Program-made: the position numbers and the translations under genes
The notes under the pieces: generated by a model
Told to the model about the DNA's origin: nothing
Database searches by the model: none
What the model saw: the letters and a program-made list of their open reading frames with translations, nothing else
Shown: positions 29,388 through 38,848 of the stretch, in pieces
Position numbering within the stretch: the first letter of the stretch is position 1
Layout of the letters: the number at the start of each line of letters is the position of its first letter
Source of the DNA: Chara braunii
Lineage: Eukaryota; Streptophyta; Charophyceae; Charales; Characeae
DNA length: 41,259 bases
Direction: 5' to 3'
Assembly: GCA_003427395.1 (NCBI GenBank)
Contig: BFEA01000907.1
Location: 291,398-332,656 of the forward strand

Positions 29388-30923
29388 TCAGTGTTGTTTC
29401 AGGCGCCGAAGTCGTTGAGGGCACCGATCCATCCTATTGTTCGTTTCCCCAACCACCATTGGTCCACCAAAAAGGAACACGTTTAGAAGATTGGGCCAAA
29501 CTTCTTCCATGTCAACACATAACCGAACAATGGAATCCCGACACTTGCCTAGTTTCCTGGTCACTTCTCGTGCCCGATGTGCAATGTCTTCCTTCTTTTC
29601 CTCCAATTCCTTTTCCTCACAATCACCGATTTCCAAAGAAGCCATTGTCTCTTCCAATTCAAAAAGATCGGCTTCTTCAGGAGTAGCTAAGAGGAATGTA
29701 GCCGGAAGAGGACGACCCATCCGTCCAAAAACCTCTTTTCTCATCCCTCCTTCAATGTTTTGATCGATGAGATTCCCTTCGAAATTAAAGACTTCCCCCC
29801 GAATCATCGTGAAAACGATCTTGTCCTTCTCATCCTTGGCGAGGATCTGGCAGAAACGAATAACGTGTCCCTTCATATCACAATATTTGCAGACGTAGTC
29901 CTGTCCGTTCCCACGTCCACCACCGTTTCTGTGACCTCTACCACGGCCTCGACCACCCTGTGGTTGAGCCTGCTGACCTTGGTTTTGTTGCCCCTGGCTA
30001 ACTTGCCGCTCACCGTTTCCATTTCCTCCTTCCTTACTATTTTTTCCTCCTTTACAAGAAGTACCTTGTCCTCCTCGTATCTGGTTCAAAACTTTCCTCT
30101 CAGCCTTAGTCAACTTCCGAGGGGGTTCTTTTTCCTCCTCACTATCACTTTCACTACTACTTTCTTCAGTAACTGACTCCTTTTCTTTTCTCTTTCTTGT
30201 CCTTGCCTTGACCATCATCACTTGGAGCTTTAACCGCTCCTCCTTCATGTTGGTCATCATTTCCTTCACGTCTGATAAGGTCTTATAGACCTCCTTGTCC
30301 TTATCCGTTCCCAGATGTACTCTCTCTCGATTCTCCTTTTGTTGTTTCAGCAGTCGGTGAAGGATTTGGTCAAAGTTTCCGACCAGCAAGTTCTCTCGAA
30401 TCTTCGGCCAGTCATATCGTCCCTGCCTCCCTTTCACACGCTTTCGTTGTTCTACCTCCGTGAAATTGTCCGGGGAGATAAGACAGTGATCCTTGTCTGG
30501 GAGGTCAGGAACTAACCGCGCCACTCACTCGAACTCGGTCAGAAACTGCTTTGTCGTACCAAAGTTCCACCGATTAACCTTCCTCAGATCCGCTAAGTCC
30601 AACAGTTGGTCGCCCAACTGATACTTCTCTAGCAGCTTTCCTTTGAACTCTGGCCAGTCCCGCGAACCTCTCACCAATTCCTCCACCTCATCCTTATACT
30701 CGACTTTACAATATTTTTTCACCATTTGCAGCATCTTCTTATTGGATCACTCACAACAACTTCCCAATTGCTCAAACTTGTCCGCCCATCCCGAAGCGTT
30801 GTTACCATCAAATAATGGAACATCAACCTTCGGAATTTATTCCTTCTGGGACTGTTGGATGATTTTGGCGAGTTCTCGAATATCATTTCTTCTCTCATCC
30901 TGATTGTCATTGTTATCAGACAT
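29388..30923 (-). pseudogene. gag: Element B gag (capsid and zinc knuckle)
   Basis: The frame starts MSDNNDNQDERRNDI at 30923. It contains a capsid-like part with VPLFDGNNASGW, MLQMVKKYCK, WPEFKGKLLEKYQLGDQ and WNFGTTKQFLTEFE, typical of retrotransposon gag. After a Gln/Gly/Arg-rich stretch (GGRGRGRGHRNGGGRG) it has one CCHC zinc knuckle, CKYCDMKGHVIRFC, at about 29870-29910. In-frame stops interrupt it at QKE-stop-IPK, CCE-stop-SNK and FE-stop-VAR; the last two are TGA at expected Trp positions. The downstream 378 codons (30524-29388) are open. Confidence 0.85.
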
Positions 30924-31129
30924 CTTGAGTGAACAATTCACAATAACTTATTCAACAGAAATAAGTCAACCTCTCTGCAAAATTAAATCTCATAATAAAT
31001 TATTTTTTTTACTTTTGGGATCATATTACTTACTTTTTTTCTGAGGTCAAACAAGGAAAAGAAAATAATTTTTCACTTCATCAATCACCCAAGTGTCGTC
31101 CTGCTAGGGACAATGGTAGCTCTGTCGTT
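30924..31129 (-). other. Element B leader between primer-binding site and gag
   Basis: About 200 bases of AT-rich sequence with no open frame of note; this is the 5' untranslated leader by position. Confidence 0.5.
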
Positions 31130-31148
31130 ATCCCCGGCAACGACGCCA
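31130..31148 (-). other. Primer-binding site, tRNA-Asp type
   Basis: The minus strand reads TGGCGTCGTTGCCGGGGAT, two bases after the LTR end at 31151. It is complementary, with one mismatch, to the 3' end of tRNA-Asp including the CCA tail (TGGCGCCGTTGCCGGGGA is a well-known gypsy PBS). This fixes the LTR boundary and the element's orientation. Confidence 0.75.
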
Positions 31149-31150
31149 CC

Positions 31151-31555
31151 TGTCGAGCGCATCGGCCCCCACCTTTTCTCGCGAAGACGACGGCCCTCCC
31201 GACCGTGTCACGCAGGAGGTAAACAGAACAAATTTGTGAGACAACTCGGGGACGACACATAACATTCTGCGAACCGCCGAGACGGACGAGGTTGCATCGC
31301 TCCTTTCGCCGCTCTAGTTGGGTGCACCAGCTATACATCCCGCGGTCCTCTACGACAGGACAGGTTCCCGCGGGGCATAAGCTTGCTTCCCTAAGGGGTT
31401 GTCACCACCCTTAGGGGCGTATCCCTGCCGAGCTACCGACCCTCGTGCGAAAGCTTTTAAATGCAATCATAGAGGTAGATCAGCCGACGACGTTTGCTCG
31501 TCTCACTACAATACAGGAAACGCTTGGTTAAAGCCGAAAAATCACGCAAATTTAA
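31151..31555 (-). mobile_element. 3' end of the 5' LTR of element B
   Basis: On the minus strand the LTR ends CGATGCGCTCGACA at 31151, followed by the primer-binding site. The sequence to about 31555 matches the last 400 bases of A2 (26690-27105, inverted) with moderate divergence. Beyond 31555 the similarity is lost. Confidence 0.7.
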
Positions 31556-31639
31556 TCCATTGACTTGATGAGCTGGTTTATCAAAGTGATTTTTTTAACC
31601 TATATGATTTAAGAACTTTTTATATTGTCATTCCAAGAT

Positions 31640-31925
31640 TATTAATTGAAGGAAAGAACTAGGACTGATCTTCCTATCATCATTATTGAAGTTCGTCAAA
31701 AATAACTTCTGCGAGTAAATACCATTGCTACCATGCAGATCAACAAGTGATTTGGTTCGTGGTCGATGTTTGAACTCTCGGTTCAACCATACTTCCGTAC
31801 CATACGCAACTACTTGGAGGAGCAAATGAAATTTTGTTGGTCACTTTGTCCTCTTGGACAATAATTACTCTTTCTGTTCCACGAATGATGAAGCATCCAT
31901 CACCAACACCAAATTACTCAACACA
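31640..31925 (-). pseudogene. Fragment similar to RNA polymerase second-largest subunit (RPC2-like)
   Basis: The minus strand at 31890-31815 encodes GDGCFIIRGTERVIIVQED followed by KVTNKI. This resembles the conserved GGYFIIxGTEKVILIQEQ segment of RNA polymerase second-largest subunits; the GTE form is closest to Pol III RPC2, while Pol II has GSEK. One frameshift later (about 31810) the frame WLNREFKHRPRTKSLVDLHG with IYSQKLFL resembles the following KxKT...IYL segment of the same domain. Only about 90 codons are recognisable, with a stop upstream and the frameshift, so it is a relic. It lies in the 5' LTR of element B, about 500 bases from its end. Confidence 0.5.
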
Positions 31926-32218
31926 GAAATGTTCCACCTCCCGCTGCTTTGTCATCGTGATTACGCTGAACAACTTTTTCAGACGTTCACTTTTCACTTT
32001 ATTCAGCTTATTTTTATGTGATCGATTACCCCTCAATGCATAAGCATGATAATGAAATCATCGGGGTAATCCGAATACTATCCATCCGGCGGTCCTGACT
32101 ATATGGTGTGGTTTTTTTTTTTTTTTTTTTTTAGATTACCTCGTGAAGCTATAAATCATATCGCTTCCTCGACATGATTGGTCTATGGTATCCGAGTACG
32201 ATTTTCAGAAAATGGCGC
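31926..32218 (-). other. LTR C segment between C gene and RPC2-like fragment
   Basis: It contains a T run (32112-32132, poly-A in LTR sense) shortly after the C-gene stop, which may mark a retroposed or polyadenylated end. No clear coding region; upstream of GDGCFII the frame reads LRGNRSHKNKLNK without recognised similarity. Confidence 0.4.
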
Positions 32219-32908
32219 CTAGCCCTGGTAAATTTGTCGTCCTCCGTGCACCTGTTCCTCCAACAAATCCAAACACGCACGCTCGTCGTTGTCGAATACC
32301 AGGGTTGTCGCTCGCCCACCTCGCATAACTCTAAAAATTAGAGTACCATATAGGGAGGTCATCCGAGAGGCTAGTCTCCATACTATGACTCGAAAAGGCC
32401 GATTGAATCGAAACAAGTGTCTGGTCTCAATATCTCGGATCCGGATGACGCCGAAACACCTGTCAGACGAGGTAATCTAGATACTCACAATGACCCGAGA
32501 GAGACATTGGAGATTACTCGTGCGGTGGAAATACAAGGTATATCCGAAAAACTCATCCTGAGTCCGGGCCATATTTGCCCGGAAATCCACACGAGTATTG
32601 GGAAAAAATCCCTCGCCGTTGAGTAATAATCCGATGAAACCGATCCACTCAGTAGGAGAACCGTCTCGAACCCGTAGAAGCAGCTCCACTCCTCTGATAA
32701 GATCGTCCTCATGTGTGTCGCAAACCAACAGGTACGTCGAGATCATCAAATCTTGTCGTGCTCCAGGCATCTGCGTGTCAGGACAAAATTTACATTAGTC
32801 ACGTAATCGTTCCTCGAGTTCATCCTCCTCGTCCTGCCATGCATACTCAGAGAAAGGTTTAACTCATACAACAATGAACCTGTTTGCCCGCATCCGTCTC
32901 AGAAAAAA
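32219..32908 (-). pseudogene. C gene, 3' portion (copy 2)
   Basis: Closely matches 8534-9150 in the same orientation and extends beyond the A1 insertion point. The minus strand reads YLLVCDTHEDDLI, SPTEWIGFIGLLLNGEGFFP, RANMARTQDEFFGYTLYFHR, a TAG stop (open in copy 1 as IVSIKITSS), then PFRVIVWRLASRM, VMRGGRATTLVFDNDERACL and a stop at 32219. This gives the C-terminal end missing from copy 1. No family is recognised. The copy is cut at 32908, where orientation changes. Confidence 0.5.
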
Positions 32909-33160
32909 GTCATACTCTACGATTTTCTTTTTCTTCGTCTAAGTTGCTCCTGACGTCAGGTGGCAAGAGTTTAGCTTGCCTGCTGTGCAGATGCTTTTTC
33001 TTTTTCCTATGAGACATCTGGGGCGGGGGTTCGTTGCCTTAGGGGCCGGCCCTGTTATCGACTCAGAGTGGACCGCATTGCGCGGGGGTACCATGCTGTT
33101 GCGGTGGAGCCAGCTCGACTTATGAGTTCAGGGGTTCACTCGGGCGAGGACGTTTGGTAT
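32909..33160 (+). repeat. Extra fragment of LTR C, opposite orientation
   Basis: This duplicates about 37955-38205 of the inverted LTR copy, and 10090-9830 of copy 1 inverted. It contains GTTGCTCCTGACGTCAGGTG and GTGGACCGC..CGGTGGAGCC words. Its left edge abuts the minus-oriented C gene and its right edge abuts satellite monomers. Confidence 0.75.
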
Positions 33161-33440
33161 CCCGAAAATCCAGAAGTGCATTTTGGTAACGAAACACCGA
33201 GTACACGTCGGGATATAATATGCCAGATCGAAAAAACTAAGTAAAATGTCGAAAATCCAGAAGTGTATTTCGGTAACAAAACACCGAATACACGTCGGGA
33301 TATAATATGCCAGATTGAAAACAATGACTAAGTAAAATCGTGAAAATTCCAAAGTGTATTTCGGTAACGAAACACCGAATACACGTCGAGATATAATATG
33401 CCAGATCGAAAAAAATGACTAAGTAAATCCTGAAGTGTAT
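33161..33440 (+). repeat. Short cluster of ~3 satellite monomers
   Basis: Three copies of the 91-bp unit with GGTAACGAAACACCG and GTCGGGATATAATATGCCAG lie here, the same satellite that fills 38849-41259. They separate two LTR C pieces. Confidence 0.85.
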
Positions 33441-33536
33441 TGTCACTTAATGGATGTGTTTGTCTTCGGTATATCATATATAAGACTCTTTTCACTATAC
33501 ATTCGGCGTAATATATAGCCTCCATTAACCATCTCT
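33441..33536. other. Short unassigned segment before the LTR C start
   Basis: About 95 bases of AT-rich sequence between the satellite remnant and the LTR start. It shows no similarity to the sequence preceding the LTR in copy 1, which helps define the LTR boundary. Confidence 0.4.
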
Positions 33537-34563
33537 CGTCGAAATGCTATCCCTTGAGGATTACACCACTCCTCGACACATATAAGAAGGCATGCAGGGA
33601 AAATATCATGTGTGATGACTCGTAATTGGAGTGGGACAAAACCTGGACAAGAACTTTTGATAAATGGTTTCTTTCATGAATGGTTGGTTCAAATTCTGTC
33701 TGGGCCGCCCAGGAGGTTATTTATTTTGAAAGAGCCGTAAGGGGGTTAAACATGATTTTTTTAGATAAATGAATATCTTAGCCAACTGGGTTTAGAAGGC
33801 TAACCGGAAGGTTTTCCAGTACCATTCTGAGATACTAAATTTTTTTTTACAGTTGCCGCCAGTGGAATGATGCTGGGACTATTTAGACAAAGTTCCTTGA
33901 TCCGGTACAAAAATTCTGGTTTTTGTGAAAGGTTTGCCAAATGCTATATCTGGTACCATTCCAATCAAGTATAATTGAAATTTGGATCACCGAGGTATTG
34001 ACTCGTATTTTTGTAGTAAGCTTCGACTTATTTTCGATTAAAAGAGATTTTGTGGCCATTTTTTCAGAGGAGTTCCGTAAGGATCGAAAACCCTATATTA
34101 TTGATTAATATAGGGTGAACGACGGGGACATCGTTCAATGGGGCCTGGGAATGTTGTTGGGGCAAAAACCCTGATAAGGGTATTTGCCGGGGTTTTTCAA
34201 TGTCGGACGCTGTCCGACCTTTTTCGTTGAAATTGAAGGACTTAATGAGACTGACGTTTGCCAAAAGTTATTCAACCCTGACCTGTGACTGAGAGATTAA
34301 AAGTTTCTTAGACTTTAGTCTGGACGTGTGTGGCGTCCATGAGTAACGGATGTGAATGACAATCTTTTGTCTTTTCGAAGCCGCAGGAACGTGCAGACAT
34401 GAGAATGTTAAAAGTAAACCTATTCTACCTAAACGTGACGCTATGGCCGTCGGCAAACCATCCAGTCGTGGAAACAGGCGGGCCTAGTAAGGCCGCTCAG
34501 TGTGGTCTACTGGGTGCTACAACCCTTCATATAGAAGCGTTGCTCCTATCTTTGTGTGAGATA

Positions 34564-34630
34564 GGAGCTAGCTCGGTAGGTAGCAGACCAGCCTGATATG
34601 CGACGGATGCAGAGATCGAAGTCAGCATGC
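34564..34630 (+). ncRNA. tRNA-like segment in inverted LTR C copy
   Basis: GGAGCTAGCTCGGTAGGTAG has a near-consensus tRNA D arm/A box (TAGCTCGGTAGG). About 40 bases later AGATCGAAGTC (34612-34622) approximates a B box. Acceptor-stem pairing is poor. It lies about 110 bases before the U6-like segment, as in copy 1. Confidence 0.5.
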
Positions 34631-34735
34631 CCCACTGGGCTAGCTCCTTTTGAAGCAGTCCGTTGTGGAGCAGTCGGACGTGGCCGATTTCGGCCGCACG
34701 ATCATCATGATCGCGCAGTTGAGATCAGCCGCGCA

Positions 34736-34768
34736 CAAGATTAACATGGCCCCTGCGCAAAGATGACA
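34736..34768 (+). ncRNA. U6 snRNA-derived segment in inverted LTR C copy
   Basis: CAAGATTAACATGGCCCC then TGCGCAAAGATGACA matches the central and 3' part of U6 with few changes. An (AAT)n tract follows directly. Confidence 0.75.
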
Positions 34769-34890
34769 TAAAATAATAATAATAATAATAATAATAATTA
34801 AATAAAAATAAATAAATAAATAAAGCAAACTATAATAATAATAATAATAATAATTAAATAAATAAATAGAAATAAATAAAGCAAACATCG
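34769..34890. repeat. (AAT)n and (AAAT)n microsatellites
   Basis: Two runs of AAT and AAAT repeats separated by GCAAACTA follow the U6-like segment; the counterpart in copy 1 is (TTTA)n at 13160-13230. Confidence 0.85.
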
Positions 34891-36949
34891 CCACATGGCG
34901 CCCAAAGATGTGCCTGAGGGCGCAATACAAGTAACCGTTTACATAAGCCAACAGTTTTATTATCGCAAAAAAAAGAAAAAAAAAAGAAAAAAAAAAATCC
35001 CAGCTCAGAGCCTGTCCGTCTTTTTAACGGGCAGCTGGGTGTTGTAGCTCCCGAACCTGGCGCTCATAGGCGCCTGGGTAAAGGCGCTGAGAAACTTAAA
35101 ACCAAAGGTGTTAGATGGTGCCTAGAAAACTAGTTAGGGACTCCTCGAGAATCCAACAGGCTCCATTGAAAACGGGGATCCATTTTCGTTTTATGTAAGT
35201 TGGATTTTTTTTTTTTTTTTTTTTTTTTTTCAGATTCTGTGGGTTAGATTTGTCTTAGATTTTTTTAGTTTCTTTTTCCTATCTCACGGGTTTGCTGAAA
35301 ACGCCCGTTCGTTGGGGAGATGAACGGGCCAAAAACACGTTGCCAGCCTCCATTGATTTGGTGAGCAAAACCGGATGAATCCCTCCAAGGAGCGTAGATC
35401 TATACACTACTGCTACAGTGCGTATGAGGGAGGAAAAGAGAGTGAGGGGAGGAGTCGAGAAACTTACCAGCGACCTATCTCATGCTTTTGTCGCTGAAGG
35501 ATGAGCAAAATCGAATGAATCTACCAGTGGAACATGAAAATATACACCCCCACAAGTGTGCCTTTCACCTCCCCTCAGTCGATTTTAGGGTCTGCGACCG
35601 TTCGTTCGAAGAAACGGGCAGCAGACTCAACTTCAGGTAAGTTTTTTTTTGTTTCCTTTTAGTTTTTTTTTTTTCCCTTCCCCATTTTGTGGCCGTTGGA
35701 CAGCAGGATATGGGGGAAAACGTGAAAAGGGGCAGAAACGAGGCAACTGCCTCGTGAAAAACTGTAAAAAAAAAAAAAGGCAAAAAGAGAAAACAAAAAT
35801 GAGGCAACTGCCTCGTGGGAAATTGAACAATCCTTTGGACTGTGTGCGAGCACAAAGGCTCCCATTTCGTTTTGTTTTTTACCAACTTACTTTGGCTGCG
35901 AGATCTTGAATCTCGCGGCCCAAAGTACATGCGTGGAACAGAGAGAGAGAAAGAGGGACGTGGGAGTTAGGAGGAGGAGGTCCTACTCCTCCCAACCTGC
36001 CAACTTCCTCCCCGTTTTTAGGGGAGGGCAGAGGAAAGTGAGGTGGAGACTGATGCATATAACTGCATAAACCTGGCCTAGAAAATTGTCAGGCGCATGC
36101 AGATAGATTAGTTTTAATTTTTCTTTTTCGTTTTCTTTATTTCTTCTTTATTTATGTGAGGACACTTGTCCTCACGTGGCGCTACCTCTGGTAGAAGCTG
36201 CCAGAGGTAACTGTCAGGCTCCCGTTTTTGCGGGGAGCCTTGAAATTGAGGGGTCATAAAAGGAAAAGCCTAAGTACAACCTTTTCCCTTATGTATCTGC
36301 TCTCGAAAAAAGGGTTAGGTACATCAAACTGTAAGAGGTTGTATCTCTCTAACCCCTTATCAGAAAAATAAAAGAAAAATAGATTTGGAAATAGCAGGAG
36401 CCCAGCTATCTCGTGAGATTTCGAGATAGCTGGAAAAAAGAAAAAAGAAAAAAAAATAGGGCAGTTAAGCAAACTGCCCCACACTAAGGTTGTGGTTGTG
36501 GTGCAGCCACAGTCAACCCTGGATCTTGGCCAGATCAAGGGCTCACAGTGAGCTCGCGATTTTGTCTGGGAGCTGGAGTGACATCCAGCCGTCCTCAACC
36601 GCTATATACCAGGCAGCTGTCCCCCAACTGCCACACAATGCACTTGTGATGCTTGTGTGTTACGAACACACTTCAGTGTTGTTGGTTGCTGGAGCTTCTG
36701 CCAGAGGCAATGTGAGGAGAGGCTGGAGACCTACCGAAGGCAATGTGAGGAGAGACTGGAGACTTGCTGAGGAGCGCGAGGAGGAGAGTTGGGCAGCCAT
36801 AGCCGAGGCAGGGAGCACTCTGCTTCCCTTTCCTCTGGCTGGTGCTGGTCCCACGAGACGGACTCAGGGACGTTGCGGAACTGCGGCAGTACGACGCTGT
36901 GGAATTTCGGCTTGGGGGCCAAATTTTACCAATTTTGGACAGTCATTTT
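34891..36949 (+). other. Central part of inverted LTR C copy
   Basis: Counterpart of 11101-13159. It contains the hairpins GTGAGGACACTTGTCCTCAC (36156-36175) and GGGCAGTTAAGCAAACTGCCC (36459-36480), plus CAGCTATCTC..GAGATAGCTGG (about 36402-36432). T and A runs give spurious open frames around 35565-35930. No gene is supported. Confidence 0.5.
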
Positions 36950-37260
36950 TTCACTATAGTAGGAAGTGTTGCCGAAAATTTACGGTGGCAGTTCCGGTTT
37001 TAACGACGGTAGTGAGGAAGCACTGCCGAATTCTTGCGGCTGCGGCACTAAGTTGATGGCCGTGGTGCGGAAGCGCTGCCGGATTTTTGCGGTGACGGTT
37101 TTTTTTTTTTTTCAACGGTGGTGTGGAAGCGCTGCCGAATTTTTGCGGCGGCAGTTCCGGATTTTTGCGGCAGCAGTTCTGTTTTTTTACGATAGTGCGA
37201 ATGCACTACCAGATTTTTGCAGCAACGACACTGTTTTCACAGCGTTAACGACAGTATATT
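36950..37260 (+). repeat. Minisatellite with GGAAGCGCTGCCG core (inverted copy)
   Basis: Core GGAAGCGCTGCC variants recur about every 54-75 bases with GGATTTTTGCGGC spacers, mirroring 10785-11100. Confidence 0.75.
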
Positions 37261-38516
37261 TGCACTGAGTGGGGGTGCGGCGTTGGCAGAGAGAAGATGC
37301 GTCAAAGCAGCGTTACATTCTTGAAGAATAGTAAGTGTGATGCTGCAGGGACGTTGTAACTTTGGAGGCGAGTGACGGTAACGAGATAACGCCACCAGAT
37401 AATTGGAAAGTGATTGTGAGAGAGTACTCTGGCAAGCGATCGTCACAAGGGAGTGGTGTCGATCACTTTGCTGACGACTGGGCGCAACGACCTTTCCGTC
37501 AAGAGAGCGTAATCCTATACGGTTTTCTTGAGTGTGTCGTTCAAACTTCACTCAAGGTCAGTTAAACTGATTCAGTTCCCTTCACACCTGTGTGAACCCA
37601 CACTTGCTTGACCTTGGTCCTCTAAACGTCCATTGGAAAGGGAAAGGGAATGTATGTTTGCGTGTATGACAGGGAGTCTGACGATGGCAAGGGATCTGTA
37701 TGGTGGCCTATTTGTGGTCTGACTTTGATTGTAGGTACGATATGTGGACTGAGATGGATGAGGATGAAGATAAAAAAAAATAAGTTGTTTTCTTATCTCT
37801 TTAATTGTGAGTGCGTATAAACTAGAGGGAAAAGAAAACGACGAAAATGAAGCAAGCACAAAGAAGAGGGACGCAATTGGACTTAGACTCCTTCCCCAAG
37901 CTCACCCGTTTCTTTCCCGAATGACCCTTTCTGTCTATGCATGTCCGTCTGAATGACTTTTTTCTACGATTTTCTTTTTCTTCGTCTAAGTTGCTCCTGA
38001 CGTCAGGTGGCAAGAGTTTAGCTTGCCTGTTGTGCAGATGCTTTTCCTTTTTCCTAGGAGACATTTGGGGCGGCGGTTCGTCACCTTAGGGGTCGGAGCT
38101 GTTATCGACTCAGAGTGGACCGCTTTGCGGGGGGGTTCCATGTTGTTGCGGTGGAGCCAGCCCGACTTCTGAGTTCCGGGGTTCACTTGGACGAGGACGA
38201 GGGGTATCCTAGACCATCTCCTAGGGCGATGGATAAAAGCATCTTCACGGAAGGACTTTAAGTTCTTTACGCCTTGCGTAAAGAGAAACTGCCATAGCAT
38301 ACCTTTGGTGGTCATTCAAGGAGCAACTGACGTATGAGGAACTGCTGCCACAGGTAGCCCAGTTCGTGTCCTACTAACCAAACAGAGTGTATTTAGATAC
38401 TCCCGACGTGGCCGGCCGTGCCATAAGACGCACGGGCGAGAAGGAAGACAAATGCCTTAATACTACTTTATGGACAAAAAATTTAACTTGATCACCTTTA
38501 TCCTTCCTTCTTTCAG
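37261..38516 (+). other. LTR C segment upstream of the C-gene exon (inverted copy)
   Basis: Counterpart of 9567-10730. In sense, one frame is open through RLRVDRFAGGF, VEPARLLSSG and DEDEGYP (about 38060-38240). A frame ending KEQLTYEELLPQ leads to CAG/GTAGCC at 38353, a possible donor, and 163 bases later TCCTTCCTTCTTTCAG precedes the next exon. An in-frame TAA shared by both copies argues against one simple continuous frame. Confidence 0.35.
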
Positions 38517-38848
38517 ATGGCTGTAGCGACGACGGTCTGTTACCTTTTCTGCAGTTGTGATGCAGCGGAGGAACGGGTCGAGTCCCAAAAACTTAACGAA
38601 GAAAGATTAGAGAGAATAGAACGGCTCGTCTACAATCGTTATGAATTATACTCAGAGGAAGATGTTCCGCGGTTCTGAGATAGAAGTGCACAAAATCTTC
38701 CGAGGCGACTCATTTTCAGTTCAAGAAATTCTGGACATTCTTCACTACGAGTTCGCGCCACCACTACCCGATGATGATTTTGCTAAAATGAACTTAGTAG
38801 TGATGCAGTCGTATGAGATAAACCCGCAAATGGATGAGATACCTGAGT
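38517..38848 (+). pseudogene. C gene, 5' exon portion (copy 3), truncated by satellite
   Basis: After a pyrimidine tract and CAG, the frame reads MAVATTVCYLFCSCDAAEER, then VESQKLNEERLERIERL and YNRYELYSEEDV. A frameshift near 38665 is followed by KIFRGDSFSVQEILDILHYE and FAPPLPDDDFAKMNLV. It stops at 38848 after DEIPE, where satellite DNA begins; copy 1 continues further. The protein family is unknown. Compared with copy 1, differences include many replacements, so no selection is visible between the copies. Confidence 0.5.

Larger units (their letters stand above)
33537..38848 (+). mobile_element. LTR C copy in inverted orientation (start to C gene)
   Basis: Beginning CGTCGAAATGCTATCCC (TGTCGAGATGC in copy 1), this plus-strand copy parallels 14717 down to about 9237 with the same landmarks: tRNA-like and U6-like segments, A/T repeats, GTGAGGACA hairpin, minisatellite and C-gene exon. 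At 38848, in the middle of the C gene, it changes into satellite. It may be the displaced start of element B's own 5' LTR or a separate element's LTR. Confidence 0.7.

Noticed and set aside
27110-30923. UGA read as tryptophan (alternative genetic code)
   Set aside because: TGG codons are still used at most Trp positions and other stop types and frameshifts also occur, so decay is the simpler explanation.
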